From positions 1 through 64,000 of the forward strand of contig CAYJOL010000004.1 in assembly GCA_964371785.1 (NCBI GenBank): a stretch of 64,000 nucleotides of DNA, given 5' to 3'. Shown here piece by piece: positions 7,103 to 16,396 of this stretch. The stretch's first letter is position 1; each line of letters opens with the position of its first letter. The DNA is from CAVQCT01 sp964371785. GTDB lineage: Bacteria; Zixibacteria; MSB-5A5; GN15; FEB-12. A model generated the notes under the pieces. That model made no database searches and was not told the DNA's origin. It saw only the letters and a program-made list of their open reading frames with translations. Made by a program: the position numbers and the translations under genes.

Positions 7103-8860
7103 ATGAAGACTGTAAAGGTGGGACTGGGGACCTGCGGCATTTCAGCCGGTGGTGAACGAGTCTATAAGGCGTTCCAGGATGAACTGACCGCCAACCCGGG
7201 CTTGTTCGTTTTGAAAGAGACCGGTTGTATCGGCATGTGCTATCGCGAAGTCCTTGTCGAGATCAGCAACGGAAATGGCGACGGCCACATGTACGGCGAG
7301 GTTACCCCTGACCGGGTCGGCCGGATTATCCAGGAAGACATTCTGCACGATGGATCCATTGATGAATGGCTCGTTTCAGGCGAGGGCCGGGAGATCGGGT
7401 TCTTCGACCGTCAACAGCGAATCGTGCTTCGGAACTGCGGCGTTATCGACCCGGGTTCAATTGAAGAATATATCGCCTGTGGCGGTTACGAAGCCGCCCG
7501 AAAGGCGCTGACCTCAATGTCGCCGGATACCATCATCAGCGAAATTGTCAAATCGGGGCTGCGCGGCCGAGGTGGCGGCGGATTCCCGACCGGCACCAAG
7601 TGGAAATTCACGCGCGGTGCTCCCGGTACCAAGAAGTATATCATTTGCAACGCCGACGAAGGCGACCCGGGGGCATTCATGGACCGTTCCGTGCTCGAAG
7701 GCGACCCGAATTCGGTTATCGAAGGCATGATCATTGCCGGGTTTGCCATCGGCGCCGACGAAGCCTACATCTACTGTCGTGCTGAGTATCCCAAAGCAAT
7801 CGCGCGTCTACGCCAGGCTATTTCTCAAGCTAAGAAGAAAGGATTCCTCGGCGAAAAAGTATTCGGCACTGATTTCAACTTCATAGTGAAAATCAAGGAA
7901 GGCGCCGGCGCTTTTGTCTGCGGTGAGGAAACCGCCCTGATTGCCTCGATCGAAGGCAAACGCGGCATGCCGCGCTTCCGCCCTCCCTTCCCAGCCATCT
8001 CCGGTCTATGGGGCAAACCGACTAACATCAATAACGTCGAGACCTACGCCAACGTACCATGGATAATCACCAATGGCGGCGAGGCCTATGCGGCGTACGG
8101 CACGGCGGACAGCAAAGGCACGAAAGTCTTCGCCATGGCCGGCAAGGTCAAGCGAACCGGATTGGTCGAAGTCCCTATGGGGATGACGATCAATGAGATC
8201 ATATTTGGAGTCTGCGACGGCATCATAAACGACAAACGATTCAAGGCCGTCCAGATGGGCGGTCCATCGGGCGGATGTATTCCCGCCTCTATGTGCGATA
8301 CCCAGATCGACTACCAAAAGATCACCCAGACCGGTGCGATCATGGGCTCGGGCGGGCTGGTCGTTATGGATGAAACGACCTGCATGGTCGATGTCGCCAA
8401 GTTCTTCCTCACCTTCACTCAGGCAGAGTCCTGTGGCAAGTGCACCTTCTGCCGTATCGGCACCAAGCGGATGCTCGAAATTCTCGAACGAATTACGGCT
8501 GGTGAAGGAACGATGGAGGACCTTGATAATCTCGCCGAACTGAGTGAGCAAATCAAAGCCGCGTCTCTGTGCGGCCTCGGGCAGACAGCGCCGAACCCGG
8601 TGCTCACCACCCTGAAGTACTTTCGCGATGAGTATGTCGCCCATATTGAACAAAAACGATGCCCGGCTCACGTCTGCACTCCGTTACTCACGTATACTAT
8701 CAACGATAACTGCACGGGATGCACCGTCTGCGCGGCCGCCTGTCCCACCGACGCCATCACCGGCCCCAAGAAAGGTTTGCACGTGGTAGCGCAGGACAAG
8801 TGTATCAAGTGCGGCAAATGTTTCACCGTCTGCCGGTTCGATGCCGTGGTGAAAGATTGA
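7103..8860 (+). CDS. NuoF-like NADH- and FMN-binding subunit with extra iron-sulfur domains
   Basis: 585 aa. It should oxidise or reduce NAD(H) at FMN. Domains in order: an N-terminal thioredoxin-like 2Fe-2S region (GLGTCG near residue 10, GCIGMCYREV near 40); a 51-kDa core with GRGGGGFPTGTKW and NADEGDPGAFMDR; the 4Fe-4S motif ESCGKCTFCRIGT with the distal Cys in SLCGLGQ; and a C-terminal double 4Fe-4S ferredoxin (NCTGCTVCAAACP, KCIKCGKCFTVC). This extended layout is that of HydB/HndC-type subunits of bifurcating enzymes rather than plain NuoF. It sits 8 nt before the large fusion gene. Confidence 0.93.
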   Translation: MKTVKVGLGTCGISAGGERVYKAFQDELTANPGLFVLKETGCIGMCYREVLVEISNGNGDGHMYGEVTPDRVGRIIQEDILHDGSIDEWLVSGEGREIGFFDRQQRIVLRNCGVIDPGSIEEYIACGGYEAARKALTSMSPDTIISEIVKSGLRGRGGGGFPTGTKWKFTRGAPGTKKYIICNADEGDPGAFMDRSVLEGDPNSVIEGMIIAGFAIGADEAYIYCRAEYPKAIARLRQAISQAKKKGFLGEKVFGTDFNFIVKIKEGAGAFVCGEETALIASIEGKRGMPRFRPPFPAISGLWGKPTNINNVETYANVPWIITNGGEAYAAYGTADSKGTKVFAMAGKVKRTGLVEVPMGMTINEIIFGVCDGIINDKRFKAVQMGGPSGGCIPASMCDTQIDYQKITQTGAIMGSGGLVVMDETTCMVDVAKFFLTFTQAESCGKCTFCRIGTKRMLEILERITAGEGTMEDLDNLAELSEQIKAASLCGLGQTAPNPVLTTLKYFRDEYVAHIEQKRCPAHVCTPLLTYTINDNCTGCTVCAAACPTDAITGPKKGLHVVAQDKCIKCGKCFTVCRFDAVVKD

Positions 8861-8868
8861 GGTAGATT

Positions 8869-11800
8869 ATGGTCAAACTTACGATAAACGGCAAAGAAAT
8901 CACAGCAGCACCGGACAGAACAATTCTGCAGGTGTGTCGCGATCAGAATATCGACAGCATTCCCACCCTGTGCTACGACGAAAAACTTCCGCCCTTCGGT
9001 TCCTGTTTCCTGTGTGTCGTGGAACTCGAAGGTCAAAGCAGGCTCTTCCCTTCCTGTTCCACCAGAGTGGCCGAGGGAATGAAAATAAAGACCCGGTCCG
9101 AGAGAGTGATGCAGGCCAGAAAGACCTGCCTGGAACTGTTGGTGTCCGATCATTATGCGGATTGCTTCGGCCCCTGCCGCTTGAACTGCCCGGCTGATGT
9201 CGATATACAGGGTTACATGTCTCTCATCCATCTGGGGAAATTCAAGGAAGCGGTGGCGCTCATCAAAGAAAAGAACCCGCTGCCGTCCGTCTGTGGACGA
9301 GTCTGCACTCGTAAGTGCGAAATCAACTGCCGCCGCTCGCTGATCGACGCTCCGGTTGGTATTGATTTCCTCAAGCGGTACGCCGCCGATCAGGACATGA
9401 TCGGTGAGATGTGGACCCCGCAGACCAAACCGGACAATGGTCACTCGGTGGCGATTATCGGTGGCGGCCCGGCCGGCCTCACCTGCGCTTACTATTTGGT
9501 TCTTGAAGGCTATCGCCCGGTCATCTACGAATCTCTGCCCAAACCCGGCGGCATGCTCCGCTACGGCATTCCGGAGTATCGCCTGCCTAAAGACGTCCTC
9601 GATAAGGAAATCAACTGGATCTCATCGCTCGGCGTGGAGATTCACACCAACAAAACGCTTGGCAAAGACATGACTATCGACGGCCTGTTCAAACAGGGAT
9701 ACGAAGCGGTCTTCGTCGGACTCGGGGCGCAAGTCGGCAAACCGATGCAGGTGGAAAACGAAGAAGTCGACGGTGTCCTTTCCGGTGTTGAGTTCCTTCG
9801 TCAGGTCGAGTTGAAGACCAATCCGCAAATCGCCGGACGAGTTGTCGTCGTTGGCGGCGGTAACACCGCGATCGACGCCGCCCGCACCTCTTTGCGCCTT
9901 GGCGCCGATGAGGTCATTCTGCTGTATCGCCGCACCCGCAAAGAGATGCCGGCGAACGAAATGGAGATAGTTGCCGCCGAAGAAGAAGGCGTCAAGATGG
10001 AATTCCTGGCGGCCCCTGTGCGGGTAAACTCCGAAAACGACCGCATGACCTCCGTTGAATGCATTCGCATGGAACTGGGCGAACCCGATGCTTCCGGTCG
10101 ACGCCGCCCGGTGGTGATCAAAGGCTCAGAATACACGCTGACGGCCGACTGGGTTATCTCGGCTATTGGCCAGGAACCGGACCTCGATGGCGCCAACGAG
10201 ACGACCGGACTCAAGGTGACAAAGTGGAAGACTGTTGTCGCGAAAAATGGCACATTCGATACTGACCGTCCCGGCGTGTTCGCCGGAGGCGATGTAGTCA
10301 CGGGACCGGCTGACGCTATCGACGCTATCGCCGCCGGACGTAAAGCCGCAACAGCTATCGACAAGTATATCCGCGAAAGTATCATTACCCCGTTACAACA
10401 GCGATTCGAGAGCAAGCGCGACAACTTTCACAAGATGACCGCCCAGGACCTGCCGGAAATCGGCATCACTGAGAGACATCACATGCCGGAACTCGAGGCC
10501 ACCAGGCGGATTCAATCGTTTGTAGAAGTCGAGACCGGATACACCCAAGAGCAGGCCATTGAAGAATCCGGGCGCTGCGCCGAGTGCGGTTGTGACGTAG
10601 CCTTGTCGTGCACTCTTCAGGACTACTGCACCGAGTATGGTGTCGATCAAAATCGCTTTGTAGGCGCGTACAATAAGTACAAGGTCGACACCCGCCACCC
10701 CTTTATCAAAATCGATTCGAACAAGTGCATTCGATGTGGGCGGTGTGTCGCAACCTGCTCGGAAATACTGAATGTCTCGGCGCTTGGATTTGTCAACCGC
10801 GGGTTCCGCACGATAATAAAGCCTGCCCTTGATAAAGCTCTGCACGAAACGAATTGTGTCTCGTGCGGCAATTGTATCGACGTCTGCCCAACGGGCGCCT
10901 TGAACGAAAAGATGCCTTTCCGCCGCTCCGGCCCGTGGAAGATGGAAACGACTTACAGTGTTTGCAATTACTGTTCGGTGGGATGCAATATCACGATCAA
11001 TCACAAAACCCCCGATTTGTTCTTTGTGACCGGCGCCCCGCCGGACAGAGAGCCCAACCATGGGGAACTCTGCGTCAAGGGAAGATTCGGGTATGAACAG
11101 TACCTCGACGGAAGCCGGATGACAAGACCGATGGTTCGCAGGGGGGACAAACTGGTCGAGTGTTCGTGGGATGAAGCTTTCAGCGCGGTGAAGGCGGGAT
11201 TCGAACGGGTCTACAGCGATATTATCGACCGCGACCAGACCCTGGTAGCCGCTTCGCCCAAACTTTCAAATGAGGAACTCTATCTCGCCGGCATACTCGG
11301 ACGAGTCGCGATTCAGACCAACAATCTGGTTTCGTTCCAGCGGTTGTCGACGGAGTCCGATTATCATGCCCTCGATGAGATGCTTGGCGGCACTGTCGCC
11401 TCGGTCGGCGAAGACGAAGTTCGCGATGCTGACCTTTACCTGTTCCTGGGCGGCAACCCGACCGCGGACAATCCGGTTCTTGGCTGGCAAGTCAAGCGGC
11501 GGATGAAAAAAGGCACGCCTTCGATTGTAATCAACTCCGGCCAGATCGATTTGACCCGGTACGCCACCGTCTGGGCCGACTCGCGGCGCGGGACTTCGAC
11601 GCTTCTTCTTAACGCTGTCATGGCGGAACTTATCCGCCGAGGCGCTATCGACGAAGCTTTCATCGACGAACGAACAGTCAATTTCGAGCAGGTGAAAAAG
11701 CAACTGCTCGACAGCGATATCGATGAAGCAGTCTCCCTGTGCGGTGTCACGATGGACAAAATCCAAATGATGGCCGACATACTTGGCGATCGCACAAAGA

Positions 11801-12606
11801 AAGTGGTTGCGTTTTATAACCTTGAGAGCCGGGTTGACCGCGCTCCCAATGAACTCAAAGCGCTGGCCACTCTCATGCTCATGCTGGGCAAGCTGGGAGT
11901 CGATGGTTCCGGCATTGCCATTACCTCGGGCCAGTGTAACAACACCGGCATGACTCTGACCGGCTTCGATCGCCTTCTTCTGCCCGGTGGTAAAACGATT
12001 ACCGACCGGGATGCCCTAAAAGAGATTGGAGCGGTGTGGCAGTCCGATGTCGCCACGATCATAGAGAAATCCGGGACCAACCTGCATAGGAAAATACGCG
12101 AGAACAAGATCCGGGCAGCCATTATCCTCGGCGAGAATCCGGCCAAAGACGCCCAGTTCAACAGCCTCCTGAACGACCTTGATTTCCTGGTCGTGGCCGA
12201 TATGTTCCATACGGCGACGGTGACTATGGCCGATGTCTTCCTTCCTCTGTCCGCCTATCTGGAAAATAAGGGACATCTGACCAACTGGAGCGGCAAACGG
12301 CAGTTCACCACCCCAATAGGTGACCCGATGACCGGTATGAGCAATGTCGACCTGATCTGCCGGCTCGCAAAGTCTCTTGGATTCACCCGGGTAATCGGGA
12401 GTTTCGATGAGTTGGTGAGTGAAATAAAGTATATTCAGGAGAGAATTGGAGTCGCTGTTCCCATCGACGGGTCTTTCTCAACCGCCAACAAAAAGGCGCA
12501 CTTCGTGCTGTACACTGCCAAGGTAGCCAGCATTCCGGCCGCGGCGGCCAATTTGCTTGAGATCGACGCCCGAATGGCGGATCGAACTAAACTGATTAGC
12601 TCTTAG
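8869..12606 (+). CDS. NuoG/GltD/FdhA-like fusion oxidoreductase subunit
   Basis: 1245 aa, multidomain. Residues 1-80 are a 2Fe-2S ferredoxin with Cys 35, 46, 49 and 63. Residues 90-160 are a Cys-rich 4Fe-4S domain (Cys 99, 103, 107, 142, 146, 150, 154) followed to about 520 by a GltD-like FAD/NADPH unit with VAIIGGGPAG near 194 and VVVVGGGNTAID near 325. Near 614-675 is a double 4Fe-4S ferredoxin. From about 690 there is a molybdopterin-oxidoreductase-like domain with CNYCSVGC and GELCVKGRFGYEQ. The usual Sec/Cys of formate dehydrogenases aligns with Ser about 827 (FQRLSTES), and the C-terminal dinucleotide-binding domain is nearly absent. Formate chemistry is therefore unlikely. Electron transfer between NADPH, NADH and ferredoxin with the NuoE/NuoF partners is inferred. 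Confidence 0.88.
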   Translation: MVKLTINGKEITAAPDRTILQVCRDQNIDSIPTLCYDEKLPPFGSCFLCVVELEGQSRLFPSCSTRVAEGMKIKTRSERVMQARKTCLELLVSDHYADCFGPCRLNCPADVDIQGYMSLIHLGKFKEAVALIKEKNPLPSVCGRVCTRKCEINCRRSLIDAPVGIDFLKRYAADQDMIGEMWTPQTKPDNGHSVAIIGGGPAGLTCAYYLVLEGYRPVIYESLPKPGGMLRYGIPEYRLPKDVLDKEINWISSLGVEIHTNKTLGKDMTIDGLFKQGYEAVFVGLGAQVGKPMQVENEEVDGVLSGVEFLRQVELKTNPQIAGRVVVVGGGNTAIDAARTSLRLGADEVILLYRRTRKEMPANEMEIVAAEEEGVKMEFLAAPVRVNSENDRMTSVECIRMELGEPDASGRRRPVVIKGSEYTLTADWVISAIGQEPDLDGANETTGLKVTKWKTVVAKNGTFDTDRPGVFAGGDVVTGPADAIDAIAAGRKAATAIDKYIRESIITPLQQRFESKRDNFHKMTAQDLPEIGITERHHMPELEATRRIQSFVEVETGYTQEQAIEESGRCAECGCDVALSCTLQDYCTEYGVDQNRFVGAYNKYKVDTRHPFIKIDSNKCIRCGRCVATCSEILNVSALGFVNRGFRTIIKPALDKALHETNCVSCGNCIDVCPTGALNEKMPFRRSGPWKMETTYSVCNYCSVGCNITINHKTPDLFFVTGAPPDREPNHGELCVKGRFGYEQYLDGSRMTRPMVRRGDKLVECSWDEAFSAVKAGFERVYSDIIDRDQTLVAASPKLSNEELYLAGILGRVAIQTNNLVSFQRLSTESDYHALDEMLGGTVASVGEDEVRDADLYLFLGGNPTADNPVLGWQVKRRMKKGTPSIVINSGQIDLTRYATVWADSRRGTSTLLLNAVMAELIRRGAIDEAFIDERTVNFEQVKKQLLDSDIDEAVSLCGVTMDKIQMMADILGDRTKKVVAFYNLESRVDRAPNELKALATLMLMLGKLGVDGSGIAITSGQCNNTGMTLTGFDRLLLPGGKTITDRDALKEIGAVWQSDVATIIEKSGTNLHRKIRENKIRAAIILGENPAKDAQFNSLLNDLDFLVVADMFHTATVTMADVFLPLSAYLENKGHLTNWSGKRQFTTPIGDPMTGMSNVDLICRLAKSLGFTRVIGSFDELVSEIKYIQERIGVAVPIDGSFSTANKKAHFVLYTAKVASIPAAAANLLEIDARMADRTKLISS

Positions 12607-12633
12607 GCGTGAAGAGGTAAAGATGTTTACCCA

Positions 12634-12668
12634 GCCGCGCCATCTCCTCACTATGGCGCGGCTTTTTT
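12634..12668 (+). terminator. intrinsic terminator of the bifurcating-complex operon
   Basis: A perfect 10-bp stem GCCGCGCCAT / ATGGCGCGGC (12634-12643 and 12653-12662) is followed by six T residues (12663-12668). It begins 28 nt after the stop of the fusion gene. Strong terminator; it separates this operon from the aminotransferase gene. Confidence 0.9.
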
Positions 12669-12764
12669 CAAGTCGAACTACCGTAATGAAGCAATCTACG
12701 ATTAGTCGTAATAAGTCATTAAATAACAATGCAATACAGAGACCATAAACAAGCAAAAATCGCC

Positions 12765-12792
12765 TTGAGTTTTTCGGAATTTTCGTTATCTT
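12765..12792 (+). promoter_or_regulatory. promoter of the ornithine aminotransferase-like gene
   Basis: TTGAGT at 12765-12770, 16-nt spacer, TATCTT at 12787-12792. The same TATCTT -10 appears in other promoters of this window (30611-30616, 63115-63120). It leaves a leader of about 50 nt. The region between the terminator at 12668 and this promoter is AT-rich and has no gene. Confidence 0.5.
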
Positions 12793-12848
12793 AAGGATTA
12801 ACAGACAGATAGCATATTGCGTTGTGGATAAGAAAGAAGGAGAAGCCT

Positions 12849-14132
12849 ATGGCAAAAGTCGAAACCCTAAACAAAAACCAGTTCGGTTTCTCTCAGACCC
12901 CGGATAGTCAGATTGTAGAGTTTGAAAGTACTTTCGGCGCTCATCACTACGGCCGCCTGAAGCTGGTGGTCAGAAGAGCCGAGGGTGCCTGGTTATACAG
13001 TCAGGACGATACAAGGCACCTGGACTGCCTCGCAGCTTATTCTGCGGCCAACCAGGGACACCACCACCCGGCGATCGTCCGCGCCGTCGTGAACGCTCTA
13101 CAGGGCGGCTACGGCTCAGTCATCTCCAATGTCGTCTATACTGACTCTCTTGGGATTTTCCTGAAGAAAATTGCCACCCTTGTGCCTCAGCTCGGCACCC
13201 GGTTCGGCGCCTCAGGTAATAAAGTTCTGCCTAAAAACGGCGGTGTGGAATCGGTCGAGACGGCAGTGAAAATGGCCCGCTACTACGGCTATAAATCCAA
13301 AGGGATAAAAGACGGCCAGCAGGAAATCATCGTTTTCAACAACAATTTCCACGGTCGGATGATTACCACTATCTCCTTCTCCTCCACTCCGAAGTACAAA
13401 GAAGGATTCGGTCCGCTAACACCCGGATTCGTCTCGGTTGACTTTGGCGACCTCAACGCCGTCAAAAAAGCAATCAACAAGAACACTTGCGGTATTTTGG
13501 TCGAACCGATGCAAGGCGAAGGTGGTATGTACCAGCCGCCGGACGGTTTCCTTAAAGGCCTTCGTCAGCTTGCCGATGAAAACGACCTGATGCTTCTTTT
13601 CGATGAAATCCAGGTAGGTCTCGGCCGCACCGGAAAGCTCTTCTGCTTCCAGCATGAGAATGTCGTTCCCGACGGAATCATTCTCGGCAAGGCAATCTCA
13701 GGCGGACTGGTACCAGTGTCGGTTTTCGTCACCAACAGTGAACTTATGGACATGGCGTTCCAGCCCGGCCGTGACGGTTCCACATATGGTGGTTACCCAC
13801 TCGCATGCGTGGCTGGAAACGCGGCGATCGACGTAATTGTGAATGAGAAGCTGGCCGATCGCTCTCACCACATGGGTGAAATTCTCAAGAGGAAGATCCT
13901 CGACATCGCCAAACAATCATCGCACGTAAAAGAGGTGCGCGGACGCGGACTCTTTATCGGTATCGAAGTAAAAAGTGGCGATGCGATGCAGTTTTGCCGC
14001 AAGTTGCTTGACCTCGGTCTGCTCGCTAATGATAGCCACGGTCACACTATTCGTGTCTCGCCGCCGCTTATTATTGATGAGAAGGAAGTTGACTACATCG
14101 CCGAAAAACTGGAGCGTGTACTGGTCGACTGA
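12849..14132 (+). CDS. class III aminotransferase, ornithine aminotransferase-like
   Basis: 427 aa, PLP-dependent. Visible are the cofactor-binding segment NGGVESVETAVKMAR, FHGRMITT, the Asp of LLFDEIQVGLGRTG, and the Schiff-base Lys in GIILGKAISGG. The pattern matches ornithine-oxoacid transaminase (RocD) more closely than acetylornithine transaminase, but other omega-amine substrates are possible. ATG 12849 is preferred over a TTG at 12822 because AAGGAG lies 6 nt upstream. It has its own promoter and terminator, so it is monocistronic. No arginine catabolic genes flank it. Confidence 0.85.
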   Translation: MAKVETLNKNQFGFSQTPDSQIVEFESTFGAHHYGRLKLVVRRAEGAWLYSQDDTRHLDCLAAYSAANQGHHHPAIVRAVVNALQGGYGSVISNVVYTDSLGIFLKKIATLVPQLGTRFGASGNKVLPKNGGVESVETAVKMARYYGYKSKGIKDGQQEIIVFNNNFHGRMITTISFSSTPKYKEGFGPLTPGFVSVDFGDLNAVKKAINKNTCGILVEPMQGEGGMYQPPDGFLKGLRQLADENDLMLLFDEIQVGLGRTGKLFCFQHENVVPDGIILGKAISGGLVPVSVFVTNSELMDMAFQPGRDGSTYGGYPLACVAGNAAIDVIVNEKLADRSHHMGEILKRKILDIAKQSSHVKEVRGRGLFIGIEVKSGDAMQFCRKLLDLGLLANDSHGHTIRVSPPLIIDEKEVDYIAEKLERVLVD

Positions 14133-14162
14133 TACGAGTCGGAAACAATCATAGAACTCTAC

Positions 14163-14189
14163 AGGCGGCTCGTTTCGGGCCGCCTTTTT
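14163..14189 (+). terminator. intrinsic terminator after the aminotransferase
   Basis: Stem AGGCGGC / GCCGCCT (14163-14169 and 14179-14185) followed by a T run at 14185-14189. It sits in the 56-nt gap between two convergent genes and touches the stop codon of the DMT transporter. There is no T run in the minus direction, so it acts mainly on the plus strand. Confidence 0.85.
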
Positions 14190-15142
14190 CATTCCACGGC
14201 ATCCGGGACTTCAAGGCTCTTCCCGGCCCTTTTCACACCCTTAACCGCCCCGGCATAGATAGCGGCCAGAGTAATTGCGGCGCCAAAGGCCTGGAGCGCT
14301 CCAAGCTTCTCGGCAAAGAACAACCATCCCCAAATCGTCGCGAGAGTTGGCTGCAAAAGAAGGACCAGACCACTCTGCGAAGCACGAAGTCTTGGCAAAC
14401 TGCTCGAGATTACCCACCAACCCAGCGCCTGTGCGATAAGGGCGAGAGAAATGAGAATAGCCCACGCAAACAGGTTCGGCGGAAGATGCGGGCCTCTCTC
14501 GAAAATCATGGCAATTCCAAGGAAGACCGATGTAAAAAGAGACGTCCAGGCCATCAGCGTCAGAGAGCTGGGCCGGATTTCTTCGTGCCCCACCTTCTTG
14601 AGCGAGGTCATGTAAGCGCTGTAGAATATCCCGGTCATCAATCCGAAGATGACACCGCGGATGTACGACGCCGAGAAACTGATGTCGCTGCCTAATCCTA
14701 TCAGTAGCACGATACCGACAAAGGCGGCCGACGCCGAGACGAAGAACACCCGGGTCAGCTTCTCGCTGAACATGAGTGTCCCGATCAGCGACATCCAGAA
14801 GACCTGCGTATTGGCCAGAATGGTCGCCATACCGGCGCCGGAGTAAAGAATCGATCGATGCCAGAAAAAGAGGTCTAGAAAGAACGCGAATCCTGCCAGA
14901 ACGGACAGCCGGATGACCGGCGCGCTGAGCTTAAGCGAATCACCTTTCAACAGCAGGATCAAAAAGAGAATCGCCGCTCCGATAAACGTCCGCCAGAATC
15001 CGATAGCTGTAGGACCAAGAATCTCCCGGCCAAGCAATTTGACAAAAATGGCTGCAAAGCTGATGCATAGGGCGCCAAAGGCAATGAGAAGGAGGTACTT
15101 TGCGGATGAGTCGTGTGACTGAACAGCCATTACTTCGCTCAT
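14189..15142 (-). CDS. EamA/DMT-family transporter
   Basis: 317 aa, inner-membrane protein with about ten hydrophobic helices and two EamA repeats. The first repeat begins at LLLIAFGALCISFAAIFVKLL and the second near GVIFGLMTGIFYSAYM. The family exports or takes up metabolites such as amino acids or nucleotides; the substrate cannot be read from the sequence. It ends in a basic tail. It lies 33 nt downstream of rodA on the same strand and could be read with it, though its role seems unrelated. Confidence 0.87.
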   Translation of the reverse strand: MSEVMAVQSHDSSAKYLLLIAFGALCISFAAIFVKLLGREILGPTAIGFWRTFIGAAILFLILLLKGDSLKLSAPVIRLSVLAGFAFFLDLFFWHRSILYSGAGMATILANTQVFWMSLIGTLMFSEKLTRVFFVSASAAFVGIVLLIGLGSDISFSASYIRGVIFGLMTGIFYSAYMTSLKKVGHEEIRPSSLTLMAWTSLFTSVFLGIAMIFERGPHLPPNLFAWAILISLALIAQALGWWVISSSLPRLRASQSGLVLLLQPTLATIWGWLFFAEKLGALQAFGAAITLAAIYAGAVKGVKRAGKSLEVPDAVE

Positions 15143-15175
15143 TATTTGATTGCCGTTGATACAGCTAAGCGGCGA

Positions 15176-16396
15176 TTAGTATTCCTGCCAGCGATACTCC
15201 GCCGCGACAATTATACCAATCAAAGTCCAGAAAAGCACGAGCGAGGTTCCACCGTAACTTACGAATGGCAACGGCAATCCGGTGACCGGCATGAAACCAA
15301 GGGTCATCCCGATGTTGATAAAGAACTGAAATAGGATGATGCTCATCGCACCCATCACGACAAATGAAGAAAATTTGGAGCGGCAGTGCGATGCTATGCG
15401 AATGCATCGATAAAACATGTAACAGAAGAGTCCCACCACCAGAATGGAACCCCAGAACCCGAACTCTTCGCCGAGAACCGAGAAAATGAAATCAGTATGC
15501 GGTTCCGGCAGGAAGTCAAGTCGGGATTGAGAGCCCTCAAGGAACCCCTTGCCCAGCAGACCCCCGGAACCGATCGCAATCTTGGATTGGATAATCTGAT
15601 AGCCGGCTCCGCGGGGATCGCGACCGGGATCAAGAAAAGTAAGAATGCGCAGTTTCTGATAGTCCGCCAATCGCCCCCAGATAAATGGCGTGATCATACC
15701 GAATGCAAGATTGGCCAGCACAGCCATTACACCAAAAAGAAAACCGGGACGAAACAGAAACAAAAATAATAGTAGTACAACGAAATAGAGCGACCAGGCG
15801 AGCCAGTGCGATGCTGCCACGAGTGAGAGGACCGGCGAGAGAATGAGCAGCATGTACAGCGGAGAGAGTCCGGACCAGAACCAGAGGGCGAACAGGAGCA
15901 CCCAGAGTACGAGTGATGTTCCCAGATCAGGCTGCTTGAGAATCAACATAACCGGAATGACTGTCATGGACGCCGAGAAGGCGAGGCGGCGCTTGCTTTC
16001 AACCGGAAGTTTCGTGTAGGAAAAGAATCGGGCCAGGGCGAACAGGAGAGCTAACTTGGCGAAATCCGATGGCGCGAAGTTTATCGGTCCGAGGGCAAAC
16101 CATCGGGCTGCACCCATCCTCGTGCTGCCGACTATCAATACCAGCGCCAGTAAGACCACGGCAATTCCGTACAGCAAGTAGGCCGTCACATCGAATAAGC
16201 GCAACGGCAGATGAATGACGACGGCAAAAACTAAGAGAGCTACACAAAACCAGACTATCTGCCGCAAATACAGATGTTGCTGAAAGGCTGACGGGCCATA
16301 GTATTGAGCTGAGAGTATCAACAGCACGCCGATAATTGACAGCGCCAGAGCCGCGGCTATCAGCTTCCAGTCAAGGGCACGGTAATTGAGTATCAC
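15176..16396 (-). CDS. rodA: RodA peptidoglycan glycosyltransferase
   Basis: 406 aa, SEDS family, about ten membrane helices. It polymerises lipid II for sidewall elongation together with PBP2. Conserved segments include ALGPINFAPSDFAKLALLFALAR, LKQPDLGTSLV, GFLEGSQSRLDFLPEPHTDFIFSV and the C-terminal VTGLPLPFVSYGG motif. Its GTG start overlaps the stop of the PBP2 gene by 4 nt, so the partners are translationally coupled. Last gene of the mreC-mreD-mrdA-rodA block. Confidence 0.96.
   Translation of the reverse strand: MILNYRALDWKLIAAALALSIIGVLLILSAQYYGPSAFQQHLYLRQIVWFCVALLVFAVVIHLPLRLFDVTAYLLYGIAVVLLALVLIVGSTRMGAARWFALGPINFAPSDFAKLALLFALARFFSYTKLPVESKRRLAFSASMTVIPVMLILKQPDLGTSLVLWVLLFALWFWSGLSPLYMLLILSPVLSLVAASHWLAWSLYFVVLLLFLFLFRPGFLFGVMAVLANLAFGMITPFIWGRLADYQKLRILTFLDPGRDPRGAGYQIIQSKIAIGSGGLLGKGFLEGSQSRLDFLPEPHTDFIFSVLGEEFGFWGSILVVGLFCYMFYRCIRIASHCRSKFSSFVVMGAMSIILFQFFINIGMTLGFMPVTGLPLPFVSYGGTSLVLFWTLIGIIVAAEYRWQEY

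Noticed and set aside
8668..9444. 258-codon minus-strand open frame crossing the NuoF-like and fusion genes
   Set aside because: It spans the junction of two real genes on the other strand; composition explains it.
8869..12606. Selenocysteine formate dehydrogenase
   Set aside because: There is no in-frame TGA and the position aligned with Sec/Cys is a Ser; the dinucleotide-binding domain is also largely missing.
6590..12606. Respiratory complex I or a HydABC hydrogenase operon
   Set aside because: No membrane Nuo subunits and no H-cluster motifs; the third subunit is GltD/FdhA-like instead.
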